From the NCBI RefSeq assembly GCF_001420605.1, contig NZ_LJIZ01000037.1, positions 1 to 64,000 on the forward strand: a DNA stretch of 64,000 nt, written 5' to 3'. This stretch comes from Bacillus sp. FJAT-25509. Its GTDB lineage: Bacteria > Bacillota > Bacilli > Bacillales > Bacillaceae_G. The translations under genes were made by a program, and so were the position numbers. The notes below the pieces were generated by a model, which ran no database searches, was not told the origin of the DNA, and was given only the letters and a program-made list of their open reading frames with translations. Every line of letters begins with the position of its first letter. The first letter of the stretch is position 1. This document shows positions 1 through 7,725 of the stretch, one piece after another.

Positions 1-33
1 CCTGTAAAATACAGGTTAACAACGGCTGCTTAG
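1..33 (+). CDS. IS3-family transposase, C-terminal end only (partial)
   Basis: Only the last ten codons and the stop are inside the window. The reading P-V-K-Y-R-L-T-T-A-A fits the conserved tail of the IS3 OrfB integrase. The gene enters from the left edge, and a terminal-repeat-like sequence follows within 45 bases, as expected for this family. Whether the upstream part is intact cannot be seen. Confidence 0.45.
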   Translation, partial: PVKYRLTTAA

Positions 34-75
34 TCGGTCTTATTTAAATGTGTCTACTTGACAGGGGTAAGTCCA
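1..75 (+). mobile_element. Right end of an IS3-family insertion sequence
   Basis: The first 33 bases read P-V-K-Y-R-L-T-T-A-A-stop, which resembles the usual C-terminus of IS3-family transposases (SPVEYRTQAA type). Downstream, bases 51-75 read on the minus strand as TGGACTTACCCCTGTCAAGT and onwards, like an IS3 terminal inverted repeat that begins with TG. The rest of the element lies outside the window. The family comes from recalled motifs, not a database hit. Confidence 0.5.
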
Positions 76-93
76 AAGACAGTCTTATTTAAA

Positions 94-444
94 TTATTTA
101 ATATAAGTACTTAAAATATTTTGTAACTGTTGGAAAACATCATCAACGTGATCCAATTCTAAAATGATTTTATCGTATTTGTGGTTATTTAACGTTAAAA
201 CTAAATTCCCCTTATTAGTGCTTGAAGCTACAAAATAGTTCACGCCATCTTTTCTGAAATAGCCATATTTACTTGCTCCTAAATGTGTACCATACATTTT
301 CCATAAAAATTGATGGGTATCCTCTATAGAAACATCCATTATATTACTGTAGGGAACCTCGATTGTATGTTTTAATCCTAATATTGTTTCAAGACTAGAA
401 AGTGAAATGATTAATTTATCTTCCTCAAATAAAATTGTTTTCAT
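94..444 (-). CDS. Small protein, possible PH-like domain; function unknown
   Basis: This 116-residue protein has no signal peptide and no membrane segment. It is rich in alternating hydrophobic residues, as in a beta-sandwich, and ends in an amphipathic helix (about residues 98-115). That pattern resembles small bacterial PH-like proteins, but no diagnostic motif is present, so the fold is inferred. The start is well supported by AAGGAGGG about 7 nt upstream. It stands alone: IS3 end on one side, a 314-nt gap on the other. Confidence 0.6.
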   Translation of the reverse strand: MKTILFEEDKLIISLSSLETILGLKHTIEVPYSNIMDVSIEDTHQFLWKMYGTHLGASKYGYFRKDGVNYFVASSTNKGNLVLTLNNHKYDKIILELDHVDDVFQQLQNILSTYIK

Positions 445-758
445 AAAAAATCCCTCCTTAATTCTTATACGACCCGGGACTGAATATCGTTCATTTATTT
501 AATTTAATTATTAATACATTGGTATACTTTTTACTGAAACCACTTATTTCAAAAACTAAACAAACGTTTAATTAAGTATATAATGCAACGATGATCGTGA
601 TTTTAAAGCATTCTGACTTATAATAGGTATGCTTAGTATTAGTAAAAATCGAAAAAAATTGAACGATAAGATAATTTTTTTTTTAAGCTTGTAAATGCTA
701 GGGAATGATATCATCTAGATAAAAGAATTATTTACTATTCTCAGGAGAGGTACATGAC
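445..758. other. Intergenic region between divergent genes
   Basis: This AT-rich spacer must hold promoters for both flanking divergent genes, but I cannot assign either with confidence. The segment around 556-571 (AAACAAACGTTTAATT) contains the partial palindrome AAACGTTT; a related AAACAAACGTTT occurs near 36228. I see no small gene here. Confidence 0.4.
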
Positions 759-1304
759 ATGGATCAACAAGTACAAACTTATTTTGAAAACCTTGAATCA
801 AAAGACAAGAATTTGCAATATGAAGCCTTTGACTATATTATTTCGGTTACAAAAGAGAAAGTGGATTGGTCGTATGAAGTATGGGATCGATTAAAATCGG
901 AGCTAACTCATAAAGAAAATCACAAAAGGTCAAGAGCTGCACAATTTCTCTCAAATCTAGCGATTAGTGATCCAGAGAAGAGGATGCTAAACGATTTTCC
1001 TGCAGTTTGGCAAGTTACATATGATCCAAAGTTTGTTACGGCAAGACACACTTTACAATCAATATGGCGAGTAGGTTTAGCTAGTCCAGAGCAAAGAGCA
1101 ATCGTCCTTGAACATCTAGTAAATCGTTATTTAGATTGTAAAGAAGAGAAAAACCATACACTAATTCGGTATGATATCATTCAATGTATGAGAAATCTGT
1201 ATGACGCAGTTAAGAATGAGGAAATTAAACAAATGGCCTTAGAGTTGATAGAAACAGAAGAGGATCCAAAATATCGAAAAAAGTATATGACAGTGTGGAA
1301 ATAG
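759..1304 (+). CDS. HEAT-repeat-like helical protein, function unknown
   Basis: The 181-residue product is almost entirely helical, soluble and charged. Several roughly 35-residue helical pairs (for example residues 55-85 and 95-125) resemble HEAT or armadillo repeats, which generally mediate protein-protein contact. I recognise no catalytic motif. The start follows AGGAGAGG by 8 nt; an out-of-frame ATG at 754 is ignored. A strong terminator begins 20 bases after the stop, so this is probably a one-gene transcript. The repeat assignment is by eye. Confidence 0.6.
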   Translation: MDQQVQTYFENLESKDKNLQYEAFDYIISVTKEKVDWSYEVWDRLKSELTHKENHKRSRAAQFLSNLAISDPEKRMLNDFPAVWQVTYDPKFVTARHTLQSIWRVGLASPEQRAIVLEHLVNRYLDCKEEKNHTLIRYDIIQCMRNLYDAVKNEEIKQMALELIETEEDPKYRKKYMTVWK

Positions 1305-1323
1305 AGGTCTATTAGGGACTGCT

Positions 1324-1371
1324 GACAAAATGAGAAAGGAGTTTTAACTCCTTTCTCATTTTGTCTTTTTT
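1324..1371 (+). terminator. Rho-independent terminator
   Basis: A perfect 18-bp inverted repeat (1324-1341 with 1348-1365, loop TTTTAA) is followed by a T run. It ends the transcript of the 181-residue protein gene and also faces the degraded minus-strand fragment beyond it. Confidence 0.9.
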
Positions 1372-1375
1372 AGGT

Positions 1376-1543
1376 TTAATTCATCTTTTTTAAGCGATTT
1401 AACCATGTTTTTTCTTTCGCTTGATCCCCAGCAATCCATTTATTTTCAGGTGCCCATCTCCTTTGAATAAACATTATAACGTTATATTTACTAGGTTGAT
1501 TTTCTATGATATTGTTTATATGTAAAAAAGAAATAGCAATTTC
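1376..1543 (-). pseudogene. C-terminal remnant of an unidentified gene
   Basis: The minus strand holds 55 open codons bounded upstream by a stop at 1544-1546 and ending in TAA at 1376-1378. The reading contains a well-formed protein-like stretch (FIQRRWAPENKWIAGDQAKE) with tryptophans and mixed charge. There is no ribosome site or start codon of the expected kind. I read it as the surviving 3' end of a gene lost by deletion. The parent family is not recognised. Confidence 0.4.
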
Positions 1544-1566
1544 TTATGCTTGTTCAGTTCAAAGAT

Positions 1567-1580
1567 TGAAAGCGTTTACT
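1567..1580. promoter_or_regulatory. cre-like site (CcpA box) upstream of the PTS regulator
   Basis: TGAAAGCGTTTACT matches the catabolite-responsive element consensus TGNAANCGNWNNCA at all but the last base. It lies about 196 nt before the PRD regulator start, which suits catabolite control of a sugar operon. CcpA binding is inferred from sequence only. Confidence 0.5.
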
Positions 1581-1775
1581 ATACAACCTAAGTAACTTAA
1601 ATAGACATATGTAACTTTGATGGATATCTAACCGGTAATAAGTCACTTTAGCGAAAAAGTCGTGCAAACAGTAAGCTTTTCCATATGGCTCTGAGCCATG
1701 TATTTTTACTTTTTAATAGCATATTTGTACCAAAATTTTTTATAAGTGAAATAGATAAGAAGGGAGGGATGATGA

Positions 1776-3713
1776 ATGATTAATATGCATCCTCGGTCAA
1801 TTTTTATACTACAGGAATTTCTTAAAACAAAATCGGTAATTAATGGAAATTACCTTTCGAAATTTGCGAATGTATCATCTCGTACGATTCGAGCGGATAT
1901 AAAAATGTTAAATGTGTTCATTCGTGAACACGGTGCGGTTATCCAATCCTATAGAGGAAATGGGTATCAGTTGGAGATCCTAGATGATCATTCATTTTAT
2001 TCGTTTATACAAACATACCATCAAAAGAATATCGGGAACCATTCTGATGTCCCCATTGACCATAAAGGACGAGTACTATATATCTTAAGAAAATTGCTCG
2101 GTTCCCCAGACTATATAAAGCTTGAGGACTTGGCAGAAGAGATTTACGTTAGCAAATCTACAGTGAATAATTTAATAAAAGATGTGAAGAAGCTATTGGG
2201 AAAATATAAATTAATACTGGAAAAACGCCCAAACTACGGCGTATGCGTAAAGGGTGATGAATTTAATATCCGTTCTTGCATGTCCGAGTATTACTTCAAT
2301 CGCGATATCCACACACCGCTTATGCAAAATGTACAATTTATGCTGAATCTGTTCAAATCCTTTGAAATAGAAATGGTCAAAGAGATTATGCTTCGTTCCC
2401 TAAAGGAAAAAGGCATGGATTTATCCGACCAGGAGTTTGAAAACTTACTAGTTCACATTTTAATTTCTATTGAAAGAATACGGAGTGGCAGTGTAATAAA
2501 AGAAATAAATATCGATACGAAATATATAGAACATTCAAAGGAGTATCAGATTTCGTGCAAGATACTATCAGAGTTGGAAAAAGCATTTTCTATTCACTTT
2601 CCATATGTAGAAAGCATTTATATAACCATCCATTTAATGGGAACAAAGGTGGCAAGCTACCTGGCTTTCGAGCCTTCCAAAGAGGAAACAGTGGATCATA
2701 TGATACAAGAAATTCTTCAGTCCATTTTTGAAGAGATGAATATAGATTTACAGCATGATGAAGAGCTAAAGCTTAATATGGCGGAACATTTATATGTAGC
2801 ATTAAATCGTATCAAATATGGGCTGAATGTTAGAAACCCTATAATTCAGGATATCAAAACACAATATCCATTAGCGTTCGAAGCCGGCTTAATTGCAGCC
2901 AAAGTGATTAGCAGCAAGATAAAAAAAGAAATTGAAGAAGGCGAAACCGGGTATTTGGCCATACATTTAGGTGCGTCCATCGAGAGGCAGAAAAAGAACA
3001 GAGAACAAAAACGCTGTTTAATCGTTTGCGCAACAGGAAAGGGAAGTGCCCAACTGCTTAAATATAAATTAATTGAGCATTTTGGAGGATCATTGGATAT
3101 TGTCGATGTTGCAAGCTATTATAATTTGAAAGATTTTGTATTAGAGGATCAGATTGATTTTATAATCAGTACTGTGACAATCGATAATGATATTTCTGTG
3201 CCTGTTATAAAAGTAAATACAATACTAGGTAAAGATGATGTAAGCAATATCAGGAAAAAATTATTCCAACAACACAGCGGGGACATCAGTAACCATGTAA
3301 AAAGTGAACTAGTCTTTTTACAGCAGCAAATGAATTCGAGAGAGGAAGTCATCCGATTTTTAAGTAGAAAAATCGTTGATTTACAGTTGGGAGACGATGC
3401 CTTCTGTGCTTCCGTGTTGGAGCGTGAAGTATGCTCTTCTACTGCCTTTGGCAACCTTGTAGCAATTCCTCACCCTATCAAAAATATGAGTCAAGAGACG
3501 TTTATCGCGTTTTGTACCTTAACTAAGCCGATTGATTGGGGAGGAACACCTGTACAATTGGTTTGCTTATTTAGCGTAAAGCAAAACAATAAGAGTGATC
3601 TGCAATATTTATATGATTTCCTATACAACATTCTCGATAATAAAAGTACGGTAGATAAAATAATAGGCTGCACTAGTCAAAAAGAGTTTAATAAATTGAT
3701 AGAGGCTAAATAG
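1776..3713 (+). CDS. PRD-containing transcription activator with PTS EIIB and EIIA domains (LicR/MtlR type)
   Basis: This is a 645-residue PTS-regulated activator. Residues 1-60 and about 85-160 are helix-turn-helix domains. PRD1 (about 190-290) and PRD2 (about 305-405) follow, the latter with the motif AIHLGASIE. An EIIB-like domain carries Cys418 in CATGKGSAQ, and an EIIA domain of fructose/mannitol type carries His566 in AIPHP. Length and order match LicR/MtlR regulators, whose activity is set by phosphorylation from HPr and EII proteins. The start follows GGGAGG. The downstream EIIA, EIIB and EIIC genes are its likely targets. Confidence 0.88.
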   Translation: MINMHPRSIFILQEFLKTKSVINGNYLSKFANVSSRTIRADIKMLNVFIREHGAVIQSYRGNGYQLEILDDHSFYSFIQTYHQKNIGNHSDVPIDHKGRVLYILRKLLGSPDYIKLEDLAEEIYVSKSTVNNLIKDVKKLLGKYKLILEKRPNYGVCVKGDEFNIRSCMSEYYFNRDIHTPLMQNVQFMLNLFKSFEIEMVKEIMLRSLKEKGMDLSDQEFENLLVHILISIERIRSGSVIKEINIDTKYIEHSKEYQISCKILSELEKAFSIHFPYVESIYITIHLMGTKVASYLAFEPSKEETVDHMIQEILQSIFEEMNIDLQHDEELKLNMAEHLYVALNRIKYGLNVRNPIIQDIKTQYPLAFEAGLIAAKVISSKIKKEIEEGETGYLAIHLGASIERQKKNREQKRCLIVCATGKGSAQLLKYKLIEHFGGSLDIVDVASYYNLKDFVLEDQIDFIISTVTIDNDISVPVIKVNTILGKDDVSNIRKKLFQQHSGDISNHVKSELVFLQQQMNSREEVIRFLSRKIVDLQLGDDAFCASVLEREVCSSTAFGNLVAIPHPIKNMSQETFIAFCTLTKPIDWGGTPVQLVCLFSVKQNNKSDLQYLYDFLYNILDNKSTVDKIIGCTSQKEFNKLIEAK

Positions 3714-3752
3714 GCTAGTTTATATATAGAAAAATTTTTGGCATCCTATTTC

Positions 3753-3781
3753 AAAACTTCCGTTACTAACGGAAGTTTTTT
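3753..3781 (+). terminator. Terminator after the PRD regulator
   Basis: AAAACTTCCGT (3753-3763) pairs with ACGGAAGTTTT (3769-3779) and a short T run follows. It separates the regulator from the PTS structural genes, which therefore probably have their own promoter. Confidence 0.7.
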
Positions 3782-3824
3782 ATATTTAGCGGAACTGGAT
3801 TTCGAATTAAAATACAAATATCAA

Positions 3825-3838
3825 AGAAAACGCTTTTA
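3825..3838. promoter_or_regulatory. cre-like site before the PTS EIIA gene
   Basis: AGAAAACGCTTTTA keeps the central AAAACGCTTT of a CcpA box, with two deviations at the ends from TGNAANCGNWNNCA. It sits 19 nt before the EIIA start, where bound CcpA would block transcription. Weaker than the site at 1567. Confidence 0.35.
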
Positions 3839-3857
3839 TAAATATCAGGAGGTAAAT

Positions 3858-4184
3858 ATGGAAACTAGCTTACCAATCAGTTTTCAAATTATTTTACATG
3901 GAGGGAATGCACGCAGTTTATCATTAGAAGCAATCAGATTCGCCAAGAACGGAAAGATGGAAGAAGCACTGGAAAGTTTGAAACAGGCGAAAGAGGAATT
4001 AGGCCTTGCACATCAAATACAAACTACTCTTATTCAAGATGAAGCCGCCGATAATAAAACTGAAATCAACTTACTCCTAATCCATGCGCAAGATCATCTG
4101 ATGAATGCAATCACAGTAAGGGAACTTGCAGAGGAATTCATTTCGTTATACAAAAAAATAGATACAATGCAAATGCCTTTATAA
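3858..4184 (+). CDS. PTS lactose/cellobiose-type EIIA
   Basis: This 108-residue EIIA of the Lac/Chb family takes phosphate from HPr and passes it to the EIIB encoded next. His76 in LLIHAQDHLM is the phosphorylated residue, and the helical layout (SLEAIRFAKNGKMEEALESL) is typical. A longer reading frame begins at 3738, but it runs through the terminator hairpin and lacks a ribosome site. The ATG at 3858 follows AGGAGG by 5 nt and gives the normal family length. It starts a compact operon. Confidence 0.9.
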   Translation: METSLPISFQIILHGGNARSLSLEAIRFAKNGKMEEALESLKQAKEELGLAHQIQTTLIQDEAADNKTEINLLLIHAQDHLMNAITVRELAEEFISLYKKIDTMQMPL

Positions 4185-4267
4185 AGTCTTTTTAAAACTA
4201 CAGTTTTGTTACGTAAAGAAGAAATTATAGACTAATTATAAGTAATTTTTAAAAGGAGAGATTTACT

Positions 4268-4576
4268 ATGAAAATTTTATTATGTTGTGCAGCAGGAATG
4301 TCCACTAGCATCATTGTTAAAAAAATGCAGGCTTCAGCCGAGAACCAAGGAAAACAATATATGATCAAAGCAGTTGACCAAGGCAAAGCAGAAGAAGAAA
4401 TAAAGGACAGTGATGTCGTACTTTTAGGGCCACAAATCCGCTTTTCATTGCCAAGATTTCAAGAACTGGGCAAGCAATATAATGTACCGGTCGAAGTCAT
4501 CAATCAAATGCACTACGGAATGTGTAACGGTGAAGCCATTCTGAAGCATGCTGAGTCAATGACTTCCAAAGCATAA
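4268..4576 (+). CDS. PTS lactose/cellobiose-type EIIB
   Basis: This 102-residue EIIB carries the phosphocysteine loop at its N-terminus, with Cys7 immediately before AAGMSTS. It would receive phosphate from the upstream EIIA and transfer it to the sugar during transport by the EIIC downstream. Ribosome site AAAAGGAGAG precedes the start. Between this gene and the EIIC gene lies a 174-nt spacer with a possible hairpin (CTTGATATCC paired with GGAATTTCAAG near 4631-4670), which could tune relative expression. Confidence 0.92.
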   Translation: MKILLCCAAGMSTSIIVKKMQASAENQGKQYMIKAVDQGKAEEEIKDSDVVLLGPQIRFSLPRFQELGKQYNVPVEVINQMHYGMCNGEAILKHAESMTSKA

Positions 4577-4750
4577 GAAGTTGGTAACTTTTTGTAGATG
4601 CCTTGATATAACACAGCAATTTGGACAGCGCTTGATATCCTAAGCCTACGGTTTATTGGAATTTCAAGATAATCATCATCGAAAAACACACTAATGAAGT
4701 TAGATCGTTTTGATGAATCATTCAAATAATTAAAAGGAGATTACAAGGAG

Positions 4751-6049
4751 ATGAATAAACTATTCGGCTTTTTGGAGAATAAGATAGCTCCATTCACTTA
4801 TAAGATTGGATCACAAAGGCATTTATTAGCAGTACGGAATGGCGTGATGTCTACGCTCCCACTGACAATTGTTGGATCGTTTTTTGTGCTATTTCTAAAC
4901 TTCCCAGTCGATGCGTTCAGTCAATGGATCGCACCACATAAAGCTGCTCTCGATATTCCATTTCGTTTTACGGTTGGCGCCATGTCATTATATGCGGCAT
5001 TTGGGGTAGGATCAGCATTGGCGGAGTCATATAAATTGGATCAATTGAATGCTGGCTTTTTATCAATGCTTGCATTCCTAATTTCCTGTGTTGTGCCTGT
5101 ACAGGTCACACAGCCGGTAGAAGGGGTGATCGATGCTGGACGTTGGCTGCCTATCAGCAGTTTAAGTGCCGGATCATTATTCGGAGCAATTGTTACATCT
5201 TTAATTACTGTTGAAATTTATCGGTTTTTAATAAAACACAATATTACTGTAAAGATGCCGGACAGTGTTCCACCAGCAGTCGCAAAATCGTTTTCTGCCC
5301 TTATTCCTACTTTTGCAGTTGTGTTTGTTTTCTGGACTATTCGTTACGGATTAAATTTCAATATTAACTCATTCATTACAACTTTGATTTCTCCGCTTAA
5401 AAATATTTTAGTAGGCAATAGTTTACTTGGCGGATTACTAACAGTTTTCTTAATCGTATTTTTCTGGTCACTTGGCATTCACGGTCCAGCAATTTTGGAT
5501 CCGCTCATTCGTCCGATGTGGGATACAGCAATCCTTGAAAATGCAGATAAATTTGCACAGACTGGAAATGCCCACCACCTACCATATTTATTCACAGAAC
5601 AATTTCTTCAATGGTTCGTATGGATTGGCGGTGCGGGATCAACCTTGGCTCTTGTTGTACTGTTTATGTTCTCGAAAGTAAAATATTTAAAGGATTTAGG
5701 AAGATTGGCTTTTGTTCCAGGATTATTCAATATTAATGAGCCTATTATCTTTGGTGCTCCTATTGTGATGAACCCTATACTTTGCATTCCATTTATTGTT
5801 GCGCCATTAGTGACAACGACGATTTCTTACTTTGCAGTAGTTTCTGGTTTCATTCCAATGATGATGGCAAAATTGCCATTCACCATGTTAGCGCCAATTG
5901 GGGCTGTTATTAGTACAAACTGGACTTTTTCGGCAGGTGCCCTTTCTATCCTAAATTTCTGTGTCGCATTTGTCATATACTATCCTTTCTTTAAAGTGTT
6001 TGAAAAAAAACAACTGAAATTGGAAGAAGAAGGGAGACAAGCAGCCTAA
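4751..6049 (+). CDS. PTS cellobiose-type EIIC permease
   Basis: The 432-residue membrane protein has about ten hydrophobic segments and the family opening FLENKIAPFTYKIGSQRHL. It is the sugar channel of the phosphotransferase system. The conserved region around PGLFNINEPIIFGAPIV is the substrate-site signature of the Lac-type EIIC family. AAAAGGAGAT lies about 10 nt upstream. The real sugar is unknown: a DUF871 hydrolase at the operon end suggests a disaccharide that is cut after import, possibly a cell-wall amino sugar. Confidence 0.9.
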   Translation: MNKLFGFLENKIAPFTYKIGSQRHLLAVRNGVMSTLPLTIVGSFFVLFLNFPVDAFSQWIAPHKAALDIPFRFTVGAMSLYAAFGVGSALAESYKLDQLNAGFLSMLAFLISCVVPVQVTQPVEGVIDAGRWLPISSLSAGSLFGAIVTSLITVEIYRFLIKHNITVKMPDSVPPAVAKSFSALIPTFAVVFVFWTIRYGLNFNINSFITTLISPLKNILVGNSLLGGLLTVFLIVFFWSLGIHGPAILDPLIRPMWDTAILENADKFAQTGNAHHLPYLFTEQFLQWFVWIGGAGSTLALVVLFMFSKVKYLKDLGRLAFVPGLFNINEPIIFGAPIVMNPILCIPFIVAPLVTTTISYFAVVSGFIPMMMAKLPFTMLAPIGAVISTNWTFSAGALSILNFCVAFVIYYPFFKVFEKKQLKLEEEGRQAA

Positions 6050-6050
6050 G

Positions 6051-6311
6051 ATGATTCAAATGATAAGTGCCGTTTTCACCTTAATAATAGCTCATATTTT
6101 ATTCGACCGTTCTAACTTAGGGAGGAAGGTTACTCCTTGGGGATCAATTGGCATTTCAATTTTAGCTATCGGTTTATCCATATTTGTATTTGTACTCATG
6201 GGCAGCAAGTTTGTTTCTATCATAATTGTCACAACTGTATTTTGCAGTGTGTTCGTTTCAACAAGATATAGAGACTATGTTACAAGGTTGACTGCTGCCA
6301 GAAAATTATAG
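6051..6311 (+). CDS. Small membrane protein in the PTS operon
   Basis: This 86-residue protein begins two bases after the EIIC stop and has two to three hydrophobic segments (about residues 3-19, 31-52 and 56-70), then a basic tail RYRDYVTRLTAARKL. Its position between EIIC and the hydrolase suggests it is cotranscribed and perhaps translationally coupled. I recognise no family. A GGGAG sequence lies about 17 nt upstream, a rather long spacing, so coupling to EIIC translation is plausible. Confidence 0.6.
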   Translation: MIQMISAVFTLIIAHILFDRSNLGRKVTPWGSIGISILAIGLSIFVFVLMGSKFVSIIIVTTVFCSVFVSTRYRDYVTRLTAARKL

Positions 6312-6334
6312 TCAATTAGGAGGAAGAAAAGGTA

Positions 6335-7426
6335 ATGACAAGAAAACTAGGTGTTTCCATATACCCGGAGCATTCAAAACCTGAAAAAGACAAGGAATAT
6401 TTAGCACTAGCTTCTCAGTACGGATTCGAACGAGTTTTTACCTGTCTTCTTTCTGTGAATAAACCAAAAGAAATGATTATGGAAGATTTTATAAATATAA
6501 TCGCGTATGCAAAATCCCTAGGGATGGAAGTTATTTTGGATGTAGCGCCAGCTGTATTCGAAAAGCTGGATATCAGCTATGATGACTTAAGCTTCTTTGC
6601 TCAACTAGGTGCGGATGGAATCCGACTGGATCTTGGTTTTGACGGATTAAAGGAATCAAAGATGACATATAACTCATATGGGCTCAAGATTGAACTGAAC
6701 ATGAGTAATGATGTTGACTATCTAGAGAACATATTAACGCACCAAGGTAATAAGTCTCTACTGCTCGGTTGTCATAATTTTTATCCGCAAAAGTATACAG
6801 GTTTGCCATATGATTTCTTTATAAAATGCAGTGAACGATTTAAAAAGCATGGAATCCGTACAGCAGCATTTGTCACTTCTCATCACGGAAATATCGGCCC
6901 TTGGGACATTAATGATGGCTTATGTACATTAGAACAACATCGTTCCTTGCCAATTGATGTACAAGCAAAGCATTTATGGGCTACAAAGTTAATTGACGAT
7001 GTCATAATCGGAAACGCATATGCAAGCGAAGATGAACTGCAGCTACTTGGATCCTTAAATCGTGATTTTGTGGAACTAAAAGTAAAGCTTCAGCCGGAAA
7101 TATCTGATACAGAAAAGAACATCTCACTGGAAGAGCTTCACATAAGACGTGGGGACATTAGTGAATATATGATTCGTTCGGTAGAGGTTAGGAAAAAATA
7201 TGCTGCAGAAGATTTCCCAATTCGCAAGAGCATTAAGCAACAAAAAGGGAGAATCTTCATCGGAAACAATAGCTTTGGTAAGTATAAGGGGGAGCTCCAA
7301 GTTGTGTTGCAAGACATGCCGCTAGATAGTCGGAAAAACTATATTGGGGATGTTGTAGAGGAAGAGCATTTCCTTATTGATTACATTCAGCCTTGGGGTA
7401 CCTTTGCCTTAAAGGTTGAGGAATAA
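6335..7426 (+). CDS. DUF871 / MupG-like phospho-glycosidase
   Basis: The 363-residue protein matches the DUF871 family, with the opening LGVSIYPEHSKPEKDKEYL. A TIM-barrel N-domain (residues 1-235) and a small C-terminal beta domain are predicted. The characterised member MupG of Staphylococcus aureus is a 6-phospho-N-acetylmuramidase acting on PTS-imported MurNAc-GlcNAc. Here the gene closes a cellobiose-type PTS operon with no MurQ nearby, so the substrate may differ. It would act in the cytoplasm on a phosphorylated disaccharide. AGGAGGAAG precedes the ATG. Confidence 0.82.
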   Translation: MTRKLGVSIYPEHSKPEKDKEYLALASQYGFERVFTCLLSVNKPKEMIMEDFINIIAYAKSLGMEVILDVAPAVFEKLDISYDDLSFFAQLGADGIRLDLGFDGLKESKMTYNSYGLKIELNMSNDVDYLENILTHQGNKSLLLGCHNFYPQKYTGLPYDFFIKCSERFKKHGIRTAAFVTSHHGNIGPWDINDGLCTLEQHRSLPIDVQAKHLWATKLIDDVIIGNAYASEDELQLLGSLNRDFVELKVKLQPEISDTEKNISLEELHIRRGDISEYMIRSVEVRKKYAAEDFPIRKSIKQQKGRIFIGNNSFGKYKGELQVVLQDMPLDSRKNYIGDVVEEEHFLIDYIQPWGTFALKVEE

Positions 7427-7483
7427 TACTATCTCGTAAATAGATTGATAGAACGTGCTTTGTGATATAAGAGATAACGAATG

Positions 7484-7545
7484 AAGACTGCATTTTCAGA
7501 AGATGATTCAACTAGGACATCTCTTGAAATGCAGTCTTATTTATT
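7484..7545 (+). terminator. Terminator of the PTS operon
   Basis: A long hairpin: AAGACTGCATTTTCAGAAGATG at one end pairs, with minor mismatches, with CATCTCTTGAAATGCAGTCTT, followed by a weak T-rich tail. A second hairpin at 7600-7628 backs it up. Confidence 0.7.
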
Positions 7546-7599
7546 CCAACGTTATATTATTATCAGTATGTGTTAAATTCATTATCACTTAACTAATAA

Positions 7600-7630
7600 A
7601 AAAACGAATTCGGTTGGAATTCGTTTTTGG
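7600..7630. terminator. Second terminator hairpin
   Basis: AAAAACGAATT and AATTCGTTTTT form an 11-bp stem around CGGTTGG. A-run and T-run on either side make it usable from both directions, between two convergent genes. Confidence 0.65.
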
Positions 7631-7694
7631 AGTATTTAGCCTAGCAAAAATTCGATAACATTACGCTTCCAGATAAATCGCAATGTTGTAAGTA

Positions 7695-7725
7695 ATCTTG
7701 AAAAAAAGACATCATTTTTTCAAGA
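7695..7725 (-). terminator. Terminator of the ferredoxin-NADP reductase gene
   Basis: ATCTTGAAAAAA pairs with TTTTTTCAAGAT directly beyond the stop codon of the minus-strand reductase gene. Confidence 0.65.
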
